Assembly (NCBI GenBank): GCA_011048645.1
Contig: DSDR01000274.1
Span: forward strand, 1-5,751
DNA from: Phycisphaerales bacterium
GTDB lineage: Bacteria; Planctomycetota; Phycisphaerae; Sedimentisphaerales; Anaerohalosphaeraceae
DNA length: 5,751 nt
Direction: 5' to 3'
Part shown: piece after piece, positions 1 to 4,800 of the stretch
Numbering within the stretch: the first letter of the stretch is position 1
Layout of the letters: each line of letters begins with the position of its first letter
Program-made: the position numbers and the translations under genes
The notes under the pieces: model-generated
Told to the model about the DNA's origin: nothing
The model's database searches: none
The model's input: the letters and a program-made list of their open reading frames with translations, nothing else

Positions 1-1317
1 CAATTGAGCGGGCTGGTGAGCCTGGGGCCGGCGCGCCGGAGCAACTTGCGGGCGAATCTGGTTCGGGTCGGCCAGCCGGTTCGGTTCATTCGGATCAAAC
101 GGGGGCATCATTTCAAAAGGCCTCCGTCCCGACGCGATGTCAAATTCTCCGGGCATCCTCGACGACATGCCCATCGAATCGGCAGCCGATTGAAATTCTC
201 CCAAATCGATCTGAACACCCGTCAGATGGGTAAGAATAAAGGACGGCATAAAACCGGTTGCCGGACCGGCATACTTAACCTGCCCTTCCTTGTCCGCGAT
301 CACCATAAAAGGCGACAGTGCCTGCAACCGTGCAAAGTGCGCCGCGCCGGATTGCGGATCCGAGGCGACCACCAGCGGCGCTACAGGGTCGTGTTCACTG
401 ACGATCTTCGGCGCCGCCACAGATGAGTTGGTATTGATTTCGACAAACTTGACATTTTTTTGAGAACTTAACACATCCCTGAGCACCTCAAAATACGCCT
501 GCTGTACTTCAAGGCTGTACCGTGCATTGCCCCCCGCCGTCGTCGAATAAGACGGTTCCGGCTCAATCGGCGGACGCTGTCCGGGACCGAGCAAGTTCGG
601 ATCAATGTCTTCCTCGGCCTGCCAGAAAAAGACGCAAAGCATATCACTGCCGGGCGTGTACGTGACCTTTTGGTCGTCAACGGTTCGGTATTCCTGACGT
701 GAGAAACGCTCTCGGAGAAAGTCGCGTCGAAGCGTATTCAGGTCAAAATCCAGGACGCCCCGCTGCCCAAACGGCGCACCTGTGCTCTGGACAAGCGTCT
801 CGACGCCCATTTCCGCACCCCGGCCGCGCGGTTGAGGGCGCTGCGGACGACGCGAATCGGGTTGCTGACGTTGGGGACGCGGCGGCTGCGGTTCAAGGGG
901 CCTGCGACCGTAAATCAAAGAAAACACCGTCTGACTGATCCACGCATCACCGTTGTTCATATCTTCGCGACAGGCGCGCACCGCCCAATTCAAATTGCTG
1001 ACCGGATCGTCCTGATAATAGGACGTCCAGGATTGAAGCAGCATGTACACCGCCTTTTGCGGCGCATCATAGAGAACCGCGTAACGCCGGTTTTCTTCGA
1101 GCAGTTCAGCGGCCTGTTGAATCCGATGTTCACTTGGGCGTTGGTTGAGATTGGCTTTTTCAAGGATGTCATCAAGGGTCCGACTCACGTCGGGAAATGC
1201 GGCCTGAGCTTCCTGCCGCAACATCTCCCGGCGAGGGTCGGCCGTATCCGTCGCGGCATATGCGGCCACAAATAAACTCAACAGCAAAAAACCGCCGAAA
1301 ATAGGTTTGCCTGGCAT
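1..1317 (-). CDS. Secreted protein of unknown family with a thioredoxin-like region (partial, C-terminus beyond window)
   Basis: The frame is open from an ATG at 1317 to the left edge, giving 439 residues with no stop, so the C-terminus is missing. The start is supported by GGAGA at 1324-1328, 6 nt upstream. Residues 1-22 form a signal peptide (short basic start, then FLLLSLFVAAYAA), with cleavage likely after an A-x-A, so the product is probably periplasmic or secreted. Residues about 25-135 look helical and rich in Gln, Ala and Glu. Residues 140-167 are a Pro/Arg/Gln-rich linker. Residues about 220-365 resemble a thioredoxin fold: a hydrophobic strand with Cys228 and Trp232 (DMLCVFFWQ), a helix then a strand (KNVKFVEINTN, about 287-297), and a cis-Pro-like loop with strands (SPFMVIADKEGQVKYAG, 335-351). 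There is no CXXC, so redox activity is doubtful. The visible end (about 404-439) is again Pro-rich. It is divergent from the exoribonuclease gene. The gene call is firm; the fold is inferred by eye and the function is unknown. Confidence 0.85.
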   Translation of the reverse strand, partial: MPGKPIFGGFLLLSLFVAAYAATDTADPRREMLRQEAQAAFPDVSRTLDDILEKANLNQRPSEHRIQQAAELLEENRRYAVLYDAPQKAVYMLLQSWTSYYQDDPVSNLNWAVRACREDMNNGDAWISQTVFSLIYGRRPLEPQPPRPQRQQPDSRRPQRPQPRGRGAEMGVETLVQSTGAPFGQRGVLDFDLNTLRRDFLRERFSRQEYRTVDDQKVTYTPGSDMLCVFFWQAEEDIDPNLLGPGQRPPIEPEPSYSTTAGGNARYSLEVQQAYFEVLRDVLSSQKNVKFVEINTNSSVAAPKIVSEHDPVAPLVVASDPQSGAAHFARLQALSPFMVIADKEGQVKYAGPATGFMPSFILTHLTGVQIDLGEFQSAADSMGMSSRMPGEFDIASGRRPFEMMPPFDPNEPNRLADPNQIRPQVAPARRPQAHQPAQL

Positions 1318-1318
1318 T

Positions 1319-1348
1319 TTATCTCTCCAGATATTATCTCTCCAGATA
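1319..1348 (-). repeat. Perfect 15-bp tandem duplication carrying the Shine-Dalgarno sequence of the left gene
   Basis: Two identical adjacent 15-bp copies (1319-1333 and 1334-1348) read TATCTGGAGAGATAA on the minus strand. Within each copy TATCT and AGATA are complementary and flank GGAG, so each could fold into a short 5-bp hairpin with the ribosome-binding core in a 4-nt loop. The proximal GGAG (1325-1328) lies 7 nt from the ATG, an ordinary distance. The distal one lies 22 nt away and is too far to initiate directly. The copies could be a recent slippage duplication, a standby ribosome site or paired protein-binding sites. The sequence alone does not decide. Confidence 0.85.
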
Positions 1349-1390
1349 CCACACGAAAATACTGAAATGTGTACAAACCGCCGCTGTTTG

Positions 1391-1418
1391 ATTATATCAA
1401 AGAAGCCCGCCAATACAA
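1391..1418 (-). promoter_or_regulatory. Candidate sigma70-type promoter for the left gene
   Basis: On the minus strand a perfect TATAAT lies at 1396-1391. A weak -35 candidate, TTGTAT, lies at 1418-1413 with a 16-bp spacer. Transcription would start near 1384, leaving a leader of about 65 nt that contains the duplicated ribosome-binding repeat. A perfect inverted repeat, TTTGAT-TAT-ATCAAA (1387-1401), covers the -10 box and could be an operator or chance. The call rests on the -10 and its position; the -35 matches consensus at only 3 of 6 positions. Confidence 0.5.
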
Positions 1419-1514
1419 AGAAAAAATGATGCCGATCGGGCGATGTATGAATAATTTCAGGCAAAGTTTATGGAAATAGTCCAGGATCAATCTCCCATAA
1501 TTCACGCTTAAGGC

Positions 1515-1543
1515 TTGTCCGCAGACATTTTATATGCTATAAG
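1515..1543 (+). promoter_or_regulatory. Candidate sigma70-type promoter for the exoribonuclease gene
   Basis: TTGTCC at 1515-1520 (4 of 6 to consensus) and TATAAG at 1538-1543 (5 of 6) are separated by exactly 17 bp. Transcription would begin near 1550, giving a leader of about 75 nt before the ATG at 1626. The Shine-Dalgarno GGAGA at 1616-1620 lies 5 nt before that ATG. Spacing and placement are good, but the assignment is by pattern only. Confidence 0.55.
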
Positions 1544-1625
1544 ACCGGAGTGTTTGAATGTCTCGTAATTCGAGGTTGATTCCGCTGACCCCCTTGCACA
1601 GCCGCAAGATTAAACGGAGAATCCA

Positions 1626-2600
1626 ATGGCGCATTTGTTTATCAAGGACATCCAGCCGGGCCGAACGCTGGAGGAAACGTATATGGTCTCTCAGCCGGTG
1701 TTGCGACACACCAGCCGGGGCGATTTGTATATCGCGATGTTTCTGTCCGACAAGACCGGCAAGGTCAACAGCCGCATCTGGCAGGCAACCGAAGATCTGT
1801 ATCAATCCATCCCCAGCGAAGGGTTTGTCCGCATTCGCGGCAAAAGCGAATTGTATCAGGGCAACCTGCAGATCATCATCAATGATGTGGCCGTGGTCAG
1901 CCCCGAAACGGTCAATTTGTCGGATTATATGCCCCGCACCGACAAGAACATCGGTCAAATGTATCAGCAGGTCAAAGACATTCTGGCCGCGATCCAAAAT
2001 CCCGATCTGAAACGGCTGGTCGATTCGTTTCTGGCCGATCATGAGCTGATCAAGCAGTTCTGCGCCGCACCGGCGGCGATGTCGATGCATCACGCCTATC
2101 TGGGCGGGCTGCTCGAACATACGCTCAATATGCTCCAGGCGGCCCAGGCACTGTTTCCGCTGTATCCGCAGATTCAGAAAGACCTTGTGTTGGCGGCCAT
2201 CTTTCTGCACGACATCGCCAAGACGCAAGAACTGTCTTATAAGGTTGCATTCAGTTACACTGACACTGGTCAACTGCTCGGCCATATTATTTTAGGCACG
2301 CAGATGATCACCCAAAAGGCCGACATCCTCGCACTGGACGGCACGCCTGTTCCGCAGCCGATTCTCGACAGCCTGCTGCATATCGTCGTCAGCCATCACG
2401 GCCAGTACGACTTCGGCTCGCCCAAGCTGCCGGCCACGCCGGAAGCGTTTATGGTCAGCTATCTGGACAATCTGGATGCCAAGATGAACCAGACGGCCAC
2501 ATTGATTGAAAACGACGCAACCGAGGCGCACTGGACCAGCTACCAAAAATCACTGGAGACGCGGTTGTACCGCAATCGCGTTATTGATCTTAGTGAGTAA
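1626..2600 (+). CDS. yhaM: YhaM-type 3'-5' exoribonuclease (OB-fold + HD domain)
   Basis: This complete 324-residue protein is close to the length of Bacillus subtilis YhaM (about 314). Residues about 15-92 form an OB-type nucleic-acid-binding fold, with alternating strands around GDLYIAMFLSDKTGKV and RIRGKSELYQGNLQIIIND. Residues about 150-290 form an HD-superfamily metal-dependent domain. Its visible metal or catalytic residues are His155-His156 and His165 (HHAYLGGLLEH), His195-Asp196 with Lys199 (HDIAK), His220 (GH), His257-His258 (SHHG) and Asp281/Asp284 (YLDNLDAKM). Characterised family members are cytoplasmic, manganese-dependent 3'-5' exoribonucleases that trim single-stranded RNA ends; the same role is inferred here. 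The ATG is chosen because GGAGA lies 5 nt upstream and the OB fold starts soon after. HDIAK replaces the more usual HDIGK. No motif appears lost. The gene seems monocistronic: divergent from its left neighbour and convergent with its right one. Confidence 0.93.
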   Translation: MAHLFIKDIQPGRTLEETYMVSQPVLRHTSRGDLYIAMFLSDKTGKVNSRIWQATEDLYQSIPSEGFVRIRGKSELYQGNLQIIINDVAVVSPETVNLSDYMPRTDKNIGQMYQQVKDILAAIQNPDLKRLVDSFLADHELIKQFCAAPAAMSMHHAYLGGLLEHTLNMLQAAQALFPLYPQIQKDLVLAAIFLHDIAKTQELSYKVAFSYTDTGQLLGHIILGTQMITQKADILALDGTPVPQPILDSLLHIVVSHHGQYDFGSPKLPATPEAFMVSYLDNLDAKMNQTATLIENDATEAHWTSYQKSLETRLYRNRVIDLSE

Positions 2601-2618
2601 CGTCTCTCCGAGATTGTC

Positions 2619-2663
2619 AAAAAATAAAAAATCAGCCGGAACAGGCCTTCCCGCTCCGGCTGA
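2619..2663 (-). terminator. Intrinsic terminator for the minus-strand gene cluster
   Basis: A perfect 9-bp stem (TCAGCCGGA at 2632-2640 pairing with TCCGGCTGA at 2655-2663) encloses a 14-nt loop. On the minus strand it is followed by 13 bases that are T except for one A (2631-2619). It begins 53 nt after the stop at 2716. Its orientation fits termination of the DUF6345 gene. The tract on the other side is less T-rich, so it would be weaker for the plus-strand gene. Confidence 0.8.
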
Positions 2664-2682
2664 GAATTGCCAATTCTTCTTT
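2663..2682 (+). terminator. Weak possible terminator for the exoribonuclease gene
   Basis: Just past the main hairpin, AGAAT (2663-2667) pairs with ATTCT (2673-2677) around TGCCA, followed by a short T-rich run (TCTTT, 2678-2682). The stem is AT-rich and shares its first base with the larger hairpin, so the two structures compete at their edge. Together they might give bidirectional termination between these convergent genes. The evidence is slight. Confidence 0.25.
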
Positions 2683-2715
2683 AAATATATCCAAAACGCG
2701 GCTGAACGTCAATCA

Positions 2716-4224
2716 TTATTTATACACCTGCCGCCAGAAGCCGCGGATGTTGCTGCCGCGCAGATCGCAACTGACCGGGCCTTTTCCCCAGAAGTAGTCA
2801 TTGTAGCCGCCCAAGACTCCGCCGGGACCGACCGGCCCCATGACAACCGACTCCACCGAGGCCGGCTGCTCTTCGGCTTTGGCCTTAAACCAGGCCGTCC
2901 GTATGGGCAGCGGCGGCAGGGTGACAAATAAGAATTTTCGACCAAGGGTATAATCGGCAAACCGTCTGCCGAAATTGGGCCAGTCGTAGGCGTTGGTCTG
3001 GAAGCCCAACAGCAGATGCAGTCCATCAAATGTCGGACCCCATCGCGTGGCCCAGCTTTTTCCGCCGTAATCGCCCTTGAGCACCTGACATGACAGCAGC
3101 GCCAGCCATTCGAGATCGTGATTGCCCCAGGCGCCGGCGGCGTCGGTATAAGTCAGCGTGCCGTCATCCTGGTTGCTTTCAAATGTAAAACCGCCGCCGT
3201 AGCCGTGGCCAATGTAAAAGACGATATCGGCATTGTCCACGTATTGCGTATCCAGACCCGCCGGCGGCTGCTTAAAGTCTTTTTCCCAGGCCGAGGTACC
3301 CGTCCAGTTAAACCGCTGAGCGACGCCATCCTTTAAGAATCGCGAGCGAAAACCGCTTTGGTTGACCGCCCCCAGATCCGAGACCGCGCGTGAAATACCG
3401 AAATCTCGGCCCACCGCCGCCGGAACGACGCCGCCGGCCTGAGCAACCTTCAGCTCATAACCGACGATGACCGTCTGTGACGTCGAAACAAGAATACCGT
3501 TGTCGTCAATAACGTTGACTGTGAGGGTTTCCGGCCCGGCCTGCTCACGCGGAAACGCCCAGTACTGAACACTGTTTTTGTCGTCCGGTACCTCGCTCAA
3601 ATCAGCGGATGTCGAATGCCAATAATAACGATAGGGCGGCTGACCGCCTCTGACAAAGGCCTGCGCATTAACCCAATGGCCTTCTTCGACCCACATTTCC
3701 ATGCCGACGAATGGAACGTAATCCTCATCGTCGATGGCCGGGATCAGACGTCGCAACTTGTGAAACTGGCCGCCTTCGGGGGTGAAGATGATACCGCCGA
3801 TATCGTAATGCGGAATCAGCGTCTTGACGCCCTGTTCGGACAGCGGCGGCGCATAATAGACCAGTTGGGCCTCCTGCTCCGGCACAAATCGCGCCGCCGC
3901 GGCGGCCCCAAGGGCGCGCTGCACGGCCTGGCCGGGCCCGAGCAGCGGAAACGTCTGTCGTCCCGGTTCGACGCCGCGACGGGCAAACACCAGTTCCGTT
4001 ACATTTCCCTGAGGATCAAACGCCGCGCTCATTTTGGCGCCCGGTCCCATGATGGGGATATTGTTCAGCACCGAATGGAAATGAACGCGCGTGTCCGTTT
4101 GAACAGCCGGAAGCAACAGATTGCCCTCCGTATCCACTAACTCAAACGTCGTGTGCGACGTCTCGGGCTGACCTTCCCCCAGTCGAATACCGCTTTCAGC
4201 CAGTGCACCGAAAAACTTCGTCAT
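2716..4224 (-). CDS. DUF6345-type protein, C-terminal piece of a frame-split secreted protein
   Basis: This piece is 502 residues from an ATG at 4224 that overlaps the upstream stop in an ATGA. No Shine-Dalgarno sequence precedes it (the upstream bases are C-rich), and no signal peptide is present. In the same frame the reading continues upstream to 4269 as plausible protein (GLAENYSDTPQTAMTKFFG), so I take it as the continuation of the 4700-4221 reading frame rather than a separate gene. Residues 1-115 resemble the N-terminal or propeptide-like part of DUF6345 proteins (including NNIPIMGPGAK at 54-64). Residues about 185-256 look like a PKD/Ig-like domain (GGQPPYRYYWHS, then TLTVNVIDDNG). 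Residues about 270-440 match DUF6345 as I remember it: IVFYIGHGYGGG with His340-Gly341, then LEWLALLSCQVL with Cys379, then DGLHLLLGFQT. A hydrophobic strand then HG, and a hydrophobic strand then Cys, is the clan CD (caspase/gingipain) pattern, so a cysteine peptidase is possible but unproven. The family assignment is from memory; the function is unknown. Confidence 0.8.
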   Translation of the reverse strand: MTKFFGALAESGIRLGEGQPETSHTTFELVDTEGNLLLPAVQTDTRVHFHSVLNNIPIMGPGAKMSAAFDPQGNVTELVFARRGVEPGRQTFPLLGPGQAVQRALGAAAAARFVPEQEAQLVYYAPPLSEQGVKTLIPHYDIGGIIFTPEGGQFHKLRRLIPAIDDEDYVPFVGMEMWVEEGHWVNAQAFVRGGQPPYRYYWHSTSADLSEVPDDKNSVQYWAFPREQAGPETLTVNVIDDNGILVSTSQTVIVGYELKVAQAGGVVPAAVGRDFGISRAVSDLGAVNQSGFRSRFLKDGVAQRFNWTGTSAWEKDFKQPPAGLDTQYVDNADIVFYIGHGYGGGFTFESNQDDGTLTYTDAAGAWGNHDLEWLALLSCQVLKGDYGGKSWATRWGPTFDGLHLLLGFQTNAYDWPNFGRRFADYTLGRKFLFVTLPPLPIRTAWFKAKAEEQPASVESVVMGPVGPGGVLGGYNDYFWGKGPVSCDLRGSNIRGFWRQVYK

Positions 4225-4272
4225 CGCCGTCTGGGGGGTGTCGGAATAATTTTCAGCAAGGCCTGCTCGTCA
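4221..4272 (-). other. Probable frameshift interval in the DUF6345 gene
   Basis: The upstream frame stops with TGA at 4223-4221. The downstream frame is blocked by TGA at 4272-4270, so any switch must happen between these points. The downstream frame is -1 relative to the upstream one, so one base is missing here or ribosomes slip back one. Two homopolymers lie inside: C6 on the minus strand (4238-4233) and A4 (4253-4250). A C7 would give IIPTPPQTAMTKFFG; an A5 would give LLKNYSDTPQTAMTK. Both read as ordinary protein. No classical X-XXY-YYZ slippery heptamer is in the correct phase; the closest is A-CCC-CCC. Confidence 0.7.
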
Positions 4273-4700
4273 ATCGCCTCAAAGACAATCTCGCTGCCGT
4301 CTTCGACATCCGGCGTATCCTTGAGCAATTCGCGAATCAACTGCTCATCCTGAACCGGCACAGTCGGCAAAGCAAGATGCTTTTCCGGGTCAATAAACAA
4401 CAGCGGCTGGCCGTCTTCAATCACAAGCAGTTGGCGCGGAAGCCTCAGCGCCTGGGCCAGTGCTTCGGCCTGTGCCGGATCGACGCCGACCTCGGTTACC
4501 GTCAGCACCGGCAAATCGCTCGGCGGCGAACAGTCCGTCAGCCAATTTTGAGCCAGGATCATAAAGTCCTGTAAATCCACTTGGCAGTCATCGTTCAGAT
4601 CCCCCGGACAGGGAATCAAACACTCCGCATTGACCTGCGGTACCGCCGCCGTCAGCAGCAGCACCGCTGTCCATAAACTGAATAGTATGTGTGTATTCAT
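4221..4700 (-). CDS. N-terminal piece of a frame-split DUF6345-type secreted protein with dockerin-like repeat
   Basis: This piece is 159 residues. The ATG at 4700 is preferred over a TTG at 4730 because AAGGA lies 7 nt upstream and the signal peptide then begins immediately. Residues 1-25 are a signal peptide ending V-N-A. Residues 31-57 are one dockerin-like repeat: a calcium loop with Asp34, Asn36, Asp38, Asp42 and Asp45, then NWL, bracketed by Cys31, Cys39 and Cys57. Residues about 65-150 (AEALAQALRLPRQLLVIEDG; LFIDPEKHLALP) look like the start of the propeptide-like region that continues in the 4224-2716 frame. The last residues (KIIPTPPRRR) look like out-of-frame reading. A one-base insertion within 4221-4272 would join the two into about 661 residues with signal peptide, dockerin-like repeat, N-terminal region, PKD/Ig-like domain and DUF6345 domain. 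A genuine short gene translationally coupled to the next through ATGA is the alternative, which I find less likely. Confidence 0.75.
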   Translation of the reverse strand: MNTHILFSLWTAVLLLTAAVPQVNAECLIPCPGDLNDDCQVDLQDFMILAQNWLTDCSPPSDLPVLTVTEVGVDPAQAEALAQALRLPRQLLVIEDGQPLLFIDPEKHLALPTVPVQDEQLIRELLKDTPDVEDGSEIVFEAIDEQALLKIIPTPPRRR

Positions 4701-4741
4701 TGTCGAATCCTTTCTGTCTGAATGGTTCAATGTCGCATTTG

Positions 4742-4756
4742 CCGGTCATCGACCGG
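4742..4756. repeat. Short GC-rich inverted repeat between two secreted-protein genes
   Basis: CCGGTC (4742-4747) and GACCGG (4751-4756) are perfect inverted repeats around ATC. They lie in the 100-bp gap between the stop at 4801 and the start at 4700. No T-run follows on the minus strand, so this is not a standard intrinsic terminator. It could be a pausing or mRNA-stability hairpin, an operator or chance. I find no convincing promoter in the gap, so cotranscription of the flanking genes is plausible. Confidence 0.45.
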
Positions 4757-4800
4757 ACAAACGACCCATCGAACGGTTTTGTATTAACAATTTCCATCAA

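Larger units (their letters stand above)
1318..1625. other. Divergent intergenic region, no gene seen
   Basis: These 308 bp separate the divergent starts at 1317 (minus) and 1626 (plus). They are more AT-rich than the flanking genes, as expected for a double promoter region. They hold the tandem repeat at 1319-1348, a minus-strand promoter candidate at 1391-1418 and a plus-strand promoter candidate at 1515-1543. An 8-bp palindrome, CCGATCGG, lies at 1432-1439. I see nothing that looks like a structured RNA, tRNA or small gene between about 1440 and 1510. Confidence 0.7.

Noticed and set aside
4..1275. Several plus-strand open frames (for example 4-426 and 832-1275) opposite the left gene.
   Set aside because: They are antisense to a continuous 439-codon frame with signal peptide, ribosome-binding site and promoter. 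Their products are Arg-rich and unlike real proteins.
1558..2010. A 150-codon plus-strand reading frame overlapping the exoribonuclease gene, with GGAG 7 nt before its ATG.
   Set aside because: It is the out-of-frame shadow of a clear YhaM homologue; its product is Arg/Ser-rich with no recognisable domain. The predicted transcription start near 1550 would fall on its Shine-Dalgarno sequence.
1530..2285. A 251-codon minus-strand frame opposite the exoribonuclease gene.
   Set aside because: It is antisense to a well-supported conserved gene, and its composition matches a complementary-strand artefact (rich in Gln, Ile, Arg and His, with no domain).
4701..4730. A TTG at 4730 as the start of the dockerin-containing piece.
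   Set aside because: It would put ten polar and charged residues before the signal peptide. The ATG at 4700 has AAGGA at good spacing.
4588..4800. A minus-strand frame starting with TTG at 4800, just after the upstream stop.
   Set aside because: It overlaps the signal peptide and dockerin-like coding region in another frame, with no ribosome-binding site or domain.
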